A DNA stretch of 64,000 bases from Lampris incognitus (GCF_029633865.1 NC_079224.1:19669395-19733394); one strand, 5' to 3'. Positions 1-23,805 are shown, numbered from the stretch's first letter. A program made the numbers and translations. Notes: generated by a model from the letters alone, not told the origin.

Positions 1-479
1 TGTTTTGAAATTAAAACGTTCTCATGATGTGTGTACATAACGTGGCGGTGGGTGAACTTACCCAGAGCAGGGCAAATCAAACATTTCTACTCCCTAGCAA
101 GGTCTTTTTGTTTAGGCGCATGTGGTATTTGCATTGCACTTCTCATTTCTTCATTCCTTTCTCTCCCTCTCTCTTTTTTGTGTGTCATTTTTCCTCCCTC
201 CCAACCACGTTTCAGTTTCAAGAATGTGATGGTTTGGCTCAAATCGCGACTAACACCCATCTTGTTTTCTTTAAGTAGTGGAGGGCAGGATTTGATTATT
301 ACGGTGTGCACGTGCTTCTGTGTGCGTGTGTGCGCGTGAGTGAGTGAGTGAGCGTGAGAGAGAGAGAGAGAGAGAAATTGAGATAGAGGGGGACAAAGAG
401 AGAAAACAAGGCAGGGTGAGAGGGGGATTAGTTTGAGGATATTTTCACATTGTTCGAATCAAAATTGTTTGCAGTTTGC
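1..479. other. No gene seen
   Basis: Unique-looking sequence with a short (GTGA)/(GA)n run at about 337-376. Nothing else is recognisable. Confidence 0.5.
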
Positions 480-2115
480 AACGATTCATTTCACGTCTTG
501 CTTTAGAATCAGAATCAGCTCGTGTCAAGTGTGCTTATGCAAACGAGGAATTTGACTCCGGTTTACAGTGGCTTCTAGTACTCACATATATCACTCACTA
601 AAAAGAAAAAAACAAAGCAAAAACAACAACAACAAAAGAAATAAATGGAATAATAAATAGAATACTGGAGGTAAGTATGTATGCACAACAAGGTATGTCA
701 CAACTATACAGAGTTTTGTTATGGCTGGATAATTTATAATTTATTATGTTATATATATCATATTATATACTGATATCATATTATATAATAAAATGTATAT
801 GCTATATATTTATTCTATATTATATAATGGGCGGCACGGTGGCGCAGTGGTTAGCGTGGTCGCCTCACATCAAGAAGGTCCTGGGTTCGAGCTCCAGGGT
901 AGTCCAACCTTGGGGATCGTCCTCTGTGTGGAGTTTGTGTGTTTTCCCCGTGTCTGTGTGGGTTTCCTCCGGTGCTCCGGTTTCCTCCCACAATCCAAAG
1001 ACATTTAGGTCAGGTGAATCAGCTGTACTAAATTGTCCCTATGTGTGAATGTGTGTGTGAGTGTGTTTGTGTGTGTGTCTCGGCCCTGTGATGGCCTGGC
1101 AACCTGTCCAGGGTGTCTCCTCGCCTGCTGCCCAATGACTGCTGGGTCAGGCTCCAGCATCCCTGCGACCCGGAGAGCAGGATAAGTGGTTTGGATAATG
1201 GCTGGATGGATATATTATATAATTATATACCATATAATATACTTATGTTATAATTATAACAATAATAAGTTGTAACCAGTATACATCAATTTTATGCGCA
1301 TTTACAATTGTACATTTGTGTTGCACATCTGGTTTAAAGAGGTAGTGCACATCGTAGATATCTAAGTGAGACATCTGGACCAGAGGGGGCTATTTACAAA
1401 GTGTCATATTTACATAATCAGTGTCTATTATTGCACCATGCTGTTGAGTGTTAATGAGAGAGATGGTCTGTGGGGGGGGGGGTGTCCCTGTGTCTGCTGG
1501 TTTTGGAGTACATTGCTCTGTAGCGCTTCCCAGAGGGTAGGAGTTCAAACAGACTGTGTCCTGGGTGTGGGGGGGTCTGTGCTGATTCTGCCCACCTGTT
1601 TCCAGGCTCTAGAGGTGTACAAGTCCTGCAGGATGGGCAGGGGGGTGCCAATGGTTTTTTTCCCCTGCTCTCCTTACTGTTCGCTGCAGTCTGTTCCCAT
1701 CCTGTTTTGTTGCTGCTCTGAACCAGACCGTGATGGATGTGCACAGGACAGACTCAATGACTGCGGTGCAGAACTGGCTGAACAGCTTCTGTGGCAGACC
1801 AAATGTCCTCAACTGCTGCAGAAAGAACATCCTCTGCTGGGCCTTTTTGAGGATGGGGTTGATGTTGATCTTCCACTTCAGGTCTTCGGAAATGGTCGTT
1901 CCCAGAAACTTGAAGGTCTCCACAGTTGACACAGGGCTGTTGGATATTGTGAGGGGGAGCAGTGCTAAGGGCTGTCTCCTAAAGTCCACTGTCATCCCCA
2001 CAGTCTTGAGCATGTTCAGCTCTTAAGTTGCCCTGACTGCAGCAGAGCACCAGCTGCTCAACCAGCTGCTCAACCTCCCGCCGATATGCAGACTCGTCGC
2101 CATCATGGATGAGTC
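480..2115 (-). mobile_element. L2-type LINE, 3' part of ORF2 and 3' UTR, interrupted by a SINE
   Basis: On the minus strand 1609-2013 encodes a decayed reverse transcriptase C-terminal region: MTVDFRRQPLALLPLTI, SPVSTVETFKFLGTTIS, and ESVLCTSITVWF. These words are typical of fish L2/CR1-group LINEs of the Maui type. The 3' end lies at about 505-600 and carries the tandem tail word agaatcagaatcag. Between the two parts, at 829-1210, sits a SINE-like insertion with target duplications. The copy is 5'-truncated near 2115 and has several breaks. Confidence 0.75.
829..1210 (+). mobile_element. tRNA-headed SINE-like element (family A), complete
   Basis: The head (ggcggcacggtggcgcagtg, then gttagc ... 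ctgggttcgagctcc) has pol III A- and B-box-like words. The body has the familiar fish repeat text with ccccgtgtctgtgtgg, and the element ends in ggataatggctggatgga. A 13-bp target duplication, TATATTATATAAT, lies at 816-828 and 1211-1223; the AT-rich setting makes it slightly less certain. Confidence 0.8.
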
Positions 2116-2545
2116 CCATGACCGTGCAATTTTTCAAAATGTCTCTTATCTATTAGCTTTTCAAAAAACACTTCTTTTTTTTTTACCCCCAGTATTTACA
2201 ACCAGGTACAGGGGCTATTTTTTCATACATCATCGTGTACAACCTATTATTTTCCAACCATGGTAAGCAAATAAGGTAATACTGTCGGTATGCCTCTCTG
2301 TTTGCATGAGAACAGATAAATCGCCATAAAATAGGCTAATGCAAGTAATTGCACATTGCTGTGTTGTATCGGAGCATTTGGGTCATTGGATCGCAGTATT
2401 TGGGTCATGTTACCTTGTTTTCAACATGAGTTGTTGATGCTGATATGCATTTACTTGGATTTGGATGTTAGACACATTTGCATATTTCAATAGCCAGCAA
2501 CCCTTATTGTGTAGTTTCCCAAATCGGCCCAGCAACCTGTTGACC

Positions 2546-2646
<101 letters not shown>

Positions 2647-2918
2647 TAAATTCTACATTTCTGTGTAGTCTGTATTGTGGTCTCATAAATTCTGTTATTA
2701 CAATGCCAGAATCCCATTAAGCCGCAAGCCAATCAGCAGTGTTGGATGTTGACATTTTCAGCATCAGATGTGTCTTTTGGAATTCCCATGTGTGCAGCTG
2801 ATGGTCAAAACAGATCAGATAAAAGCAATGTTTCAGAGTGTGTAGTGCATCGCTTTGATGAAATCCCTCTGTTAGCCATGTCTGCTGGTCTTCTGTTGCC
2901 CTCGCTGTTTTGGCTGTT

Positions 2919-3606
2919 GAGAGAGGGAGGGAGGGAGAGAGAGAGAGAGAGAGAGAGAGATATGGAAAGATGGAGACAGGAGGAAGAGAGAGGGGGAGAG
3001 AGAGAGCGAGGAAAAGGCAGAGAGGGGGAGAGAGAGAGAGCTGGAAAGACAGAGAGAGGGGGAAGAGAGAGAGGGGGGGAATGAGGGAAAGACAGAGGGG
3101 GAGAGAGAGAGAGAGGGAGGGATGGAAAGACAGAGAGAGAGAGGGGGAGAGAGGGGGAAAGACAGAGAGAGAGAGAGATGGAAAGACAGAGAGAGGGGGA
3201 AGAGAGAGAGGGGGAGAGAAAGAGAGATGGAAAGACAGAGAGAGGGGGAAGAGAGAGAGGGGGAAGAGAGAGAGGGGGAGAGAGAACGAGGGAAAGACAG
3301 AGGGGGAGAGAGAGAGAGAGGGAGGGATGGAAAGACAGAAAGAGAGAGGGGGAAGAGAGAGGGGGAGAGAGATGGAAAGACAGAGAGAGGGGAGCAAAGA
3401 GAGGGGGAGAGAGAGAGGGAAAGAGAGAGAGCGAGAGAAAGACAGAGGGGGAGAGAGAGAGGGACGGATGGAAAGACAGAGAGAGAAAGAGGGGGGGGCA
3501 AAGAGAGGGGGGGGCAAAGAGAGGGGGGGGCAAAGAGAGAAAGGGAAAGAGCGAGAGAGGGGGAGAGAGAGCAAGAGGGAGGATAGTGAGAGAGAGTGTG
3601 TGTGTA
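2919..3606. repeat. GA-rich minisatellite array
   Basis: Almost 700 bases of pure purine on the plus strand, apart from recurring gatggaaagacagag units. These recur at irregular 50-60 base steps between GA and GGGGGA runs. Long frames over it on both strands are repeat translations. Confidence 0.95.
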
Positions 3607-4190
3607 TTGATGAAAGGATCTTGTCGCTGAACATTTTTGTCAGTTGTTAGTCAATAAGCACAGTGTAAAATCAGAACACACATAGTAACAGACACACACA
3701 GACACACACACAAAGGCGCACGCACACATCCAATCGCTTGCGCGTTAACGTTATGGCACATGTGCACACATGTGCACCTGCAGACACCCTGGCGCATGCT
3801 GCGGCAAACATGTGTTCACAAACACACTCCAGTTGTCATACCTGCCTTTGCTATTCGCTTGGCCAGTGTCGGCGTCTTGGTCTGAGCTTGGTTCAACATG
3901 TTTTCCCTTGAAGTGTTTCCATGGCCGAACCTTGAAGTATGAGGCCGGCGTGCACACACACACACACACGCACGCACACACACGCATGCACGCACGCACA
4001 ATGGAGGCATATTTTCTTTCTGCTATCCAAATGTTGGTATAACTCTGTGCCAGGCTGAGAGCGCTCCGTGTGCTCTCAGTCCAGACTAAGTAGAATCAAC
4101 AGACACGCAAGCAAGCCGACATCTTGCACAGAACGTTGTACTACTCCTATTCCCCTCATAGAGACACTATTAGCTGATAAGACCATATGA
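3607..4190. other. Unique sequence with a CA/CGCA tract
   Basis: No gene seen. An alternating purine-pyrimidine tract (CA, CGCA, TGCA) lies at about 3950-4000. Confidence 0.5.
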
Positions 4191-4191
4191 T

Positions 4192-4321
<130 letters not shown>

Positions 4322-4404
4322 TAAAAGGGTTGCAGAGGGTTCTGGATATTTCTGCCACCTGGCGTGTACTGTATGTGGTTTGGTTAGGACGGGATGTGAT
4401 ATGA

Positions 4405-4482
4405 TGGACAGGCGGGATGGGCTCCAGCATCCCTATGACCCTGAGCAGGATGAGCGGTTTGGATAATGGATGGATGGATGGG
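4405..4482 (+). mobile_element. 3' end fragment of SINE-like family A
   Basis: The words gggctccagcatccctatga and gagcggtttggataatggat match the last 80 bases of the copy at 829-1210, and the fragment ends in an (ATGG)n run. The rest of the element is missing. Confidence 0.7.
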
Positions 4483-4721
4483 ACAAGATTTCCGTGACAT
4501 GGTACTGCGAAGGCCCTGTAAGGGTCTACTTATTCCCACTTTGGTGCACAATCATTGTGGTTTTGCCTCCCAGCAATTCAGCGAGTGCCAGAAAGCGAAA
4601 GAAATCAGAGAAAGCATTCGAAAAAGTCCATTTTGGGAACACACCTTATGGCGACCAAAATTGTATGGTTGTGGTAAACCTCGCCTATCTGACATGCCGG
4701 TGAAATTGACGAGACCGCTGA

Positions 4722-5240
<519 letters not shown>

Positions 5241-6157
5241 GGCATATGTTTCTTTGTTTGTGTGCACATACATGTGTGTGTTAATAAGTACCAGGGTGTG
5301 TGAGAAAAAGGATGAGTGTATGTTTGTGTGTATGTCTCTGCATTTAATAAGAAGCAGAGCACAGACACTCTGCAGGCTTAGGAACACACAAAATCACTAC
5401 ACACACACACACACACACACACACGCACGCACCACATAAACAAACTGGTGATTTTGCGCCGCTCAGCACTGATTTGATAAGAAGATGCTATTGGAGCTCC
5501 GGACATGAAGACTCATAACTTTGAATCGGCTGCTGAGGAGCATGGAGGAAAAATTGAGTTGGCAGGGGGGGTTCAGACGGGGGTGAGAAGGAAGGAAGGA
5601 GGGAGGACGAAGGCGGATAACCCATCAGCAGGCATTTCTGTTGAGTTTTTCCTCTTCCGAATCGCAGGTCTAAGAAAGAAAAAAAACCGGGCCGTCGTCC
5701 ATTGTCTTCCACTATCTGTTCTCCGGCCCGAGGCTGTAAACGGGACTTTCGGCTGGACAAATCAACTTGGCTTCACTTACAGTGAGAAACTGGGTATTGG
5801 CAGGAAAAAAGAAGGAGAGATGTAGAGGGAGAAAGGCCGAGACCACTTTCTGTTGACAACACCATTTGATTTGATTTCAGTTTGAACCACACCCAGTAAG
5901 TAGTGAAATAGCATAATGGGAGGGGGGGTAGAGGGAAGGAAGATAATTGTGCGGAGTACAAGGAACGGAAATATGGGAGAGCATCAGTCTGAAGGGGGCG
6001 AGCGAGGGAAGAGGAGGAGGACGAGGACGAGGACGAGGAGGAGGGGTGTAGAGAGATCACAGGACACAGAGGCTCTTTGACAGCTGATGTGACACGCGTG
6101 AAACTAGTTTAGCCTGAAGGAACATTCCCGAGTCAAAGCAGCAGTCTGCGCATGTGT
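5241..6157. other. No gene seen
   Basis: Unique-looking sequence with (CA)12 at about 5400-5424 and a GAG/GAC triplet run at about 6010-6043. Confidence 0.5.
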
Positions 6158-6180
6158 GGAGAGAGACAGACAGACAGAGT

Positions 6181-6214
<34 letters not shown>

Positions 6215-6218
6215 GAGT

Positions 6219-6260
<42 letters not shown>

Positions 6261-6301
6261 CAGAGAGAGAGACAGACAGACAGACAGAAAGACAGATGGA
6301 C

Positions 6302-6338
<37 letters not shown>

Positions 6339-6393
6339 GTGAGAGAGACAGACAGACAGACAGACAGAGTGAGAGAGAAGGACAGACAGACAC

Positions 6394-6448
<55 letters not shown>

Positions 6449-6461
6449 AAGACAGATGGAC

Positions 6462-6492
<31 letters not shown>

Positions 6493-6619
6493 GTGAGAGA
6501 CAGACAGACAAACACAGAGAGAGACAGATGGACAGAGAGAGAGAGACAGACAGAGTGAGAGAGACAGAGAGACAGACAGACAGAGTGAGAGAGACAGAGA
6601 GACAGACAGACAGATGGAC

Positions 6620-6650
<31 letters not shown>

Positions 6651-6660
6651 GAGAGAAGTA
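6158..6660. repeat. (CAGA)n / GAGA tetranucleotide array
   Basis: About 500 bases of CAGA units interrupted by gtgagagaga and gatggacagag words. It lies just past the inferred 3' end of ednrb. Confidence 0.96.
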
Positions 6661-6917
6661 GAGAGAGAAACTTCACAGTGATGGTCTGTGTTGGCATTCA
6701 CAATCACATGATGGGTGCCTTTGGTCACGCTTCACAATCAAATACAAACACACACACGCACACACACACACTCACACACACAATGAAGTCAGAAAAACAG
6801 GACAGGGTAAAAAAATAATAATAAATATTCCACCGACCGTCTTAACAAATGACACACGGCAAAACCAGTACTTTTTCCAAAACTACCAGAGTGCCTAAAT
6901 TTCACTTTTGAAATCAT

Positions 6918-8072
6918 TTTATTTGATTTGGTTATTTGTTTATTTTAAAAAAAACCTCTATAGTGGCAGTAATCGAGGTCCCCAGTCGGATTAAGATACT
7001 CTAAAGAAAATACCACCGTGGTGTGGACAGAGCCCACAGAAAAGGGCACGTAACACACACACACACACGCGGAGTGTGGAGTGACACAGGCGGACCCACA
7101 CAACATCAGTAGTTCAGTAACTAGCGGGGAAACGTACAAGCAGGGTCACAGAGACAATATTGCAAAAGGCAAGTGAAAAATATACAAAATAATACTGTGC
7201 ACGATTCACATGAGTCTAAAAAACACAACCCGGTAAACACGTCTCAAAGATGCAGGGGCACATTTACTGTTTTGGATTTCTTTCAAAACGGATGCGATAC
7301 GTGGTGATAATACATAACACACATGGCATCTATGTCAAATATTGTCAACGCCGCGAGAAGAAAAAAAAAACCAAGCAAAAAAAAAGGCAAAATTCTCACT
7401 ACATTCTTCCAACATCGAAATATATTTGGCTTTTCAGCTGAAACAGCTGTGGGCTGCGAGCCTCCCAAGCTGTCATTAACCTATCAGCACTCCGCCCAAA
7501 CATAAATAACACAGGTGTCTCCGGGAAGGCCTACCCCCTCGCTGACTCCGCCACGCTGAAATGTGCGTCTTTCCTTTCGCGCCCCCCTTCTTAAAATGTC
7601 ACACGTGTTTTTCGGACGGGCGGGGAGGGGGGGGGGGTTGCGTGCCTTCTCTTCCCCCGGGGGCTCTCGCCCTCGGCCCTGCAGTCGCCGGGCGCACCGG
7701 CGGACCTGCTTTTCCTCGTCGCTCCGCACGCGGGGGCGCGTGTACAGAGAAGTCCGTAGGGGCGTTTGGCTCAGGATAAGAAATGTGTTATACAGCCACT
7801 CGAGGCATTTCCAAGTTCACTCCCGTGACAGCTCGCCGTCAAAAAGCACACCGTTGTTTTGCGTTGTTTTTTTGAAAAGTACTTTGTGTGACGTTTCAGA
7901 AAAGGCTGTCCAAGAGTAGATATTACATCTGTCAGTCATCTACACTTCAATATATTGTGTGTGTGCATGTGTGTGTGTGTGCATATGTGTGTGTGTGTGT
8001 GTGAGAGTGTGTGTGGACATTATCTTTGTTTTTATAACATTTAGGCCCATTTTTTTTAAAAAGGCCCCGCTC
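6918..8072 (-). other. ednrb: Probable 3' UTR of ednrb with two poly(A) signals
   Basis: Downstream of the ednrb stop (8073-8075) there is no other gene. The first canonical AATAAA hexamers on the minus strand are at 6939-6944 and 6918-6923, which would give a 3' UTR of about 1.1 kb. The stretch includes a (TG)n block at about 7955-8005 and a G-rich run near 7620-7640. The end point is inferred from the hexamers only. Confidence 0.5.
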
Positions 8073-12612
<4,540 letters not shown>

Positions 12613-13060
12613 CCTGGCCTCAGGGGAGGGGGGAGTTTTTGAAGACCTAAACCAGAATCGTGCGACTGATCTTAACGCGGACGCGAAACGCGGACAGAGA
12701 GCCCGCGCCGGGGAGTCGGGACGCGTGTCGGTCTCGAGGGGCGAAGTGTCGCGTCTTCGAGCCTCTTTCAAGGGCTGATCATCATCGTGCCGATGGATGA
12801 ATAACTTGTTCGTGGCTCCTCGAGATTTCGCCTGGAAGCGTTGCGGGTGCAAACTTACCTAGCTACTCCAAAAGCAGTCGCAAAGCACAACAGACAGCTG
12901 CCGGGGCTGTGATAGCTCCTTAAACCAGAGGAATGCTCTTGCGCGGACGACCCACTCATCTCCGAGACGCCCCGACCAGCTCTTCTCGCTGTCATTGATG
13001 TCGCTGTGTTGTCAGTGTCTGTCAGTGCTAACTATGTGTGTATATATATATATATTTAAC
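12613..13060 (-). promoter_or_regulatory. ednrb: 5' flank / probable promoter region of ednrb
   Basis: This sequence lies directly upstream of the ednrb start codon. About 12640-12760 is GC- and CpG-rich, in contrast to the surrounding sequence. Further upstream is a short (TA)n run at about 13037-13056. I see no convincing TATA box at a fixed distance, so the transcription start is not placed. A splice in the 5' UTR cannot be excluded. Confidence 0.35.
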
Positions 13061-19189
<6,129 letters not shown>

Positions 19190-19768
19190 ATCAGGAATCA
19201 GGAACACTTTATTTGTCATTTTATTTCATGTATTTGTGTAAATGAAACGAAACTGAATACAGTGTCCCCCAGCCCACAGCAGTGCAGCACAAAGACAAAA
19301 ACACATATCCAAAAACTACAAGAACACACATATCCAAACTAACACATACATCCAAACTAAACAAAAACATCACAGTCCAAGGGAAGGAACGCCAGCCGGG
19401 ATGACTGTCGGAGCTGCCGGTCTGCATGGGCTAGCAGTTAGCTTAGCCTGCCCCGCTTCCGCGTCCTGTCACCGCCCTCGGTGTTTCCTCTTCGGGCGCA
19501 GCTCCGGGCAGGGGCTGTGGTCCTTGGGCCCAGCGGACGCAGCAGACCAAGCTCTCCCAGCCGATCTAGCACCAGCTCTCCCAACCATCAAACGAAGACA
19601 AAACTTAGACGCAGACGTGGACAAAGACACTGCATGGACGGCACTGGGTGAGGCCGCTGCAAATGTGAATTCACGCTGCCATCTTCCCACACCGGTACTG
19701 GGTGAGGCCGCTGCAAACATGAGTTTGCACTGCCATCAGGTGTCAGGTACCAGGTGTTCTGACCATTT
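19190..19768 (-). mobile_element. Retroposon family C, single copy, reverse orientation
   Basis: The left end, read in reverse, has AATAAA followed by a tandem tail (tgattcctgattcct), like L2-type LINE tails. The body carries gggctagcagttagcttagc and two successive copies of a 55-bp unit (ctgggtgaggccgctgcaaa) at about 19645-19740. It has no long conserved reading frame. Related copies lie at 47690-48836 and 57180-57768. Confidence 0.65.
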
Positions 19769-19776
19769 CGCTTTTC

Positions 19777-20274
19777 GGTAACACTTCATAATAACTACAC
19801 ACTGTGAAGCATTAGTCAAGTATTAGTAACAGCTGAACTCATCATTTGTAAAGCAAGACATGCACCAATGGTTAGTGTGTTAATAGATGTTTTATAAATA
19901 CTTATTAATACTGCAATCCATGATTAATTCATGCACAAATGTACATCTAAATAGTTTGTTAATCATGTACTTACACTTTCTAAAAGACTTTTGTGAGTCT
20001 CAAGTTACTGTTGGCCTTTCAATCTCATTTGTAAATGCATTGTAAGGCATAGATAGGCCTCACTTTAGATGAGCTCATACAACATACTTAACTGGCAACT
20101 CGTAACTACCCGAATTAATGATGAATTGCGGTATTAATAAGTATTTAGGAAACATCTATTAACACACTAACCATTGGTGCATGTCTTGCTTTATAAATGC
20201 TTTACAAATGAGGAATTCAGTAGTTACTAATACTTAACTAATGCTTCATAGTGTGTAGTTATTATAGTGTTACC
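19777..20274. mobile_element. 498-bp palindromic MITE with 8-bp target duplication
   Basis: Long terminal inverted repeats (about 150 bp, starting GGTAACACTTCATAATAACT) fold the element back on itself. Perfect 8-bp direct repeats CGCTTTTC flank it at 19769-19776 and 20275-20282. An 8-bp duplication fits hAT, P or Merlin-type DNA transposons. There is no coding capacity. It abuts the family C retroposon on its left. Confidence 0.88.
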
Positions 20275-20282
20275 CGCTTTTC

Positions 20283-20897
20283 TCTAAATTGTGTTACCGA
20301 CTCCCCAAGTATCCTATACCCTTTAACTCATGTCGTCGTATGCCTACATGGCAAAATCATTTATTGCCTTAAACGTTGTTCCCATAACACATTTTTCATA
20401 TTCACAAAACAACCAGTCTTATGAATCGTGCTGTGTATAGGAGTTTCAGGGATAGTCCCAACTGATTAGCTGCATTACTCAATAAGGCAGTGGTTCTCAA
20501 GTCTAGGGATGGTATGGGCTAGTGGGACTTGTGTTTGTGCCTTATCTTGTTGGTGTAGTGTTGTTACTGCTGCTGTGTGAGCAGAAGCAGAAGCAGCATT
20601 GCACACCGTGTGTCTGTGCCAAAAGAGGGCTGCTGGGCTGGTTGCACCAGTTAGATGTAGACGGTCATAAAACTAGGCTGGATGTAAAAATGTGCCTTAA
20701 GCCCTACGTAGAATTAGTACCTGTTGCGCCATCTGTGCACAGTGCTACGTCTGAGACTACATCTTACGCCTTGTCAAGGGTAGGTGTCAAGTGAAAAGTC
20801 TTGACTACTTTCCAAGGCAACAATAAAAACGTTGATACAATGTATACATTGATACAAGGCTACATGATCAGCGGGCGTTCAGGGGTGAGTAATGAGA
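20283..20897. other. Intergenic sequence, no gene seen
   Basis: A single hAT-like terminal word (cagtggttctcaa) lies at about 20486, without a partner. Confidence 0.4.
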
Positions 20898-20911
20898 GAC
20901 CGCACCAGTCC

Positions 20912-21051
20912 ATCCATCCATCCATCCATTATCCGAACCGCTTATCCTGCTCTCAGGGTCGCGGGGATGCTGGAGCCTATCCCAGCAATCATTCGGCGGC
21001 AGGCAGGGAGACACCCTGGACAGGTCGCCAAGTCATCACACAGGGCCCCCT

Positions 21052-21106
<55 letters not shown>

Positions 21107-21337
21107 TTATTCCTAGGGACAATTTAGTATGGCCGATTCACCTGACGTATATGTCTTTGAGCTGTGGGAGGAAACAGGTGCACCCGGAGGAAACCCATGC
21201 AGACACGGGGAGAACATGCAAACTCCACACAGAGGATGACCTATGATGACCCCCAACGTTGGACTACTCTGGGGCTCAAACCCAGGACCTTCTTGCTGTG
21301 AGGCGACCGCGCTAACCACTGCGCCACCGTGCCGCCC
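20912..21337 (-). mobile_element. SINE-like family A, complete, reverse orientation
   Basis: The right end reads as the reverse complement of the family head (gctaaccactgcgccaccgt, gccgcc) and the left end is the (CCAT)n tail. The 14-bp direct repeats GACCGCACCAGTCC (20898-20911) and GACCGCACCAATCC (21338-21351) are a target duplication with one mismatch. A (CA)26 block at about 21052-21104 lies inside the element. Confidence 0.85.
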
Positions 21338-21351
21338 GACCGCACCAATCC

Positions 21352-23757
21352 TCTAGACATAGATGGAGATAGAGAACTTATTGACTCATTTCGTTTCTGC
21401 AGGGCCGAATAGTTTGAATTAACTGCCGAATCAGTAACGGACTGTCCAACGTCCTAATCCACCCTCTGCTTCACTGGCTGCCGCTGTTATCGTCTGCCAG
21501 ATGTCTTGTTTCTTTCTTATTAGTTATGGCATTGTTTTGTTTGCATACTAAAATGTGCATATACTTCCTCTACATTTCAATACCTTTTTCTTGTTTCACA
21601 ATCTGAGTAATCAAATGTTTGCTTCTTCAACCCAGCAGTCATTTTTAACCCGTTCGTTGGTGCCAGTAAATGTGAGTTTGTAACCATAGCAATGTAAATG
21701 GCATGGCAACTACCACCGTAGTAGAAGGTGTCAGCGCGGAGACACATCGTCTACGCTGGGCGTAGCTGCGCCTAGTCGTAGTTTTAGATGGAGCAACAGG
21801 TGTAAATATTTATCCCAAGGCTGGGATAGAGCTAAGTCCGGTGTAGGGCCTACACCCAACCTTGTTACATCCAGCTGGTGAAACCGGCCCCAGATGGACT
21901 GACTGAGGCCACTCCCCCAGTCTCTACATCCACACACAGGCAGCAACAGGGGTTGGGGCAGGTCAGGAGTTACATTACTTACATTTCTTGATGATTATAG
22001 ATTCCCCCCCCCCCCCGTCACAAAGACTCAGGGCCAGTCAAAAAACATTCCCAGCTAAAGCCCCTGAAGCCCGATGTTGGCGACGCCAGTGTAGCCGCTC
22101 TTCTCTCCCCTCTCCACCTACTTCCCAAAAAAGTAAATAAAATAAGCAGGGCCGGCTGTCCAAGCAGAGCTGTATTAGCTAGCATTTGTTTTGTTTCTCA
22201 AGACAGCAGGGCCTCCTGGGAGGCAGACATGGCGTACATGTGGGGCACACGGTCCGTCCTCGATGAGTGTGGACACACATGTGACTCCAGAGGTTAGAAT
22301 CCCTCGACTGGCTCTACCGAACACTACTTGATCTTCCTCGCATACTCCTTTCCCTTCTGTGTGTCCCTGAAACGCTGCAGAAAAATGTCTGCCCAAACGT
22401 GAAATCGACTACTCACACTTCTCGATTTGCAGCTTGCTTTGAAAGGGCCGAAGCTGTAGGCAAATTAGGAAATTAGAATAACGACCCTACATACCGCTCG
22501 TGGCTGCAGCGAATGCCACCGAAAGCCACATGGCGGACGCTTCTCCACACAACATGGTGGCATCTAATGGGATGTTCCCCCTGGGAGATAACATCGAAAA
22601 CCGTGTTCGTTGCCTTTCAAGCGCGGATTTCCCCTCTATTCCCTCCTTCTGAAAGGAATGACAACTCTTTGTTATTTTCTGTTCTCCTCTTTTTTGTTGT
22701 TCCATTAGGCTGCTCTATTTATCCGACACGTCGCCTTAAACGCACCAGTGTCCCGAGGGCTGAGGAAATTGGGTCAACGCGCCGAAGCACTTAAGAGGTG
22801 AGCTAAACCGAGCAAAGTCGACGAGAGGACACATCTTGAGTTTGGATACCCAAGGACCACCGACGACCCAACCCAAGCCATTCTTCATCTAGGTGTTATT
22901 GGTTTTTGTTTGTTTATTTGTTGTTGTTGTTGTTGTTGATTTGGATGGATGCTAATGTGCAGCGGTCCGGTCAGAGACAGCAGGGAATGTCTATGGGTGA
23001 CGTTTTTTGGTTTGGCCTACATGTGTCCTATTGGCTTCAGGAATGATTCGAAACAGCAACGCTGGGAGATGGGTCATGAAGGGATGTGACCTCTTCCTGC
23101 CTCACACTACTCCCCCCCCCCTCTCTCGGTCGCCCTTCTGAAAGCACTCACCGTACTGTAACCGGTTCGAAAAGGATTTCTCCACTGAATATCTCTCTCT
23201 GCTTGAAACGTAACGCATGATTCTCCTCACGTGGTTTAATGAAGCAGTGCGGTAACTTTGCGCCAAACTTTGACTCACGTTATTGACACGCATGTGCACA
23301 TAAAATTGAACCTTTAATTTACAGGAAAGGGGGGGAGAAAAGTTTATTCCCACACGAAAAAGTGCCACTGCCCTCATTTCTGGGAACATCTTGTGTCTCT
23401 TAGAGCTTTGATAACGGCCATCACCATCATCGTCACCGTCATCGTCACCATCTTACATAGCACATCTCAAGCATGGAGCACGGAGGGCTTCGCAATGACA
23501 CCTAGTGAGACATCAGACACGAATAAAACTGACTTACAAAACAAATAAACTAAAATGATCTAAAAAGAGAAGTAAAAGACACAGAGAGCAATAAACGTAA
23601 TTAGATTAGATTAATTCCAACATCAAGGAAAGCAGGCCTGTAAAAACGAGTTTTAAGATGTGCTTTAAAAGCAGCAACTGACGACTTTTCTCAAGTCTAG
23701 GGGCCAGTTTGAACAGCATGGAGCCCCTGGTCAGATGATGCTTTAAGGGTTTTATAT
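21352..23757. other. Intergenic sequence, no gene seen
   Basis: Contains C14 at about 22003-22016, (TTG)n at about 22918-22938 and a CATCAC/CGTCAC run at about 23418-23455. No conserved frame. Confidence 0.45.
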
Positions 23758-23805
23758 GAGCTCGGCTGTGCGTGGTCTGGGACCAGAACACGCACAGCCG
23801 AGCTC
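23758..23805. repeat. 48-bp near-perfect palindrome
   Basis: Left arm GAGCTCGGCTGTGCGTG, one mismatched base, then TCTGG; a 2-base centre; then CCAGA, one base and CACGCACAGCCGAGCTC. The arms are 23 bases with a single mismatch. It lies in otherwise ordinary sequence that may be an old LINE 3' region. Confidence 0.95.

Noticed and set aside
829-920. tRNA gene-like A and B boxes
   Set aside because: They are the head of a SINE-like element present in several copies, without a foldable tRNA body or anticodon arm.
2717-3650. Long overlapping frames of up to 305 codons on both strands (Ser/Leu-rich or Arg/Glu-rich)
   Set aside because: They are translations of the GA/CT minisatellite and have no non-repeat core.
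6057-6818. Frames of about 200 codons made of LSVCLSVC or RQTDRQ repeats
   Set aside because: Translations of the CAGA array.
20486-20500. cagtggttctcaa, a hAT-type terminal word
   Set aside because: No inverted partner or duplication was found nearby.
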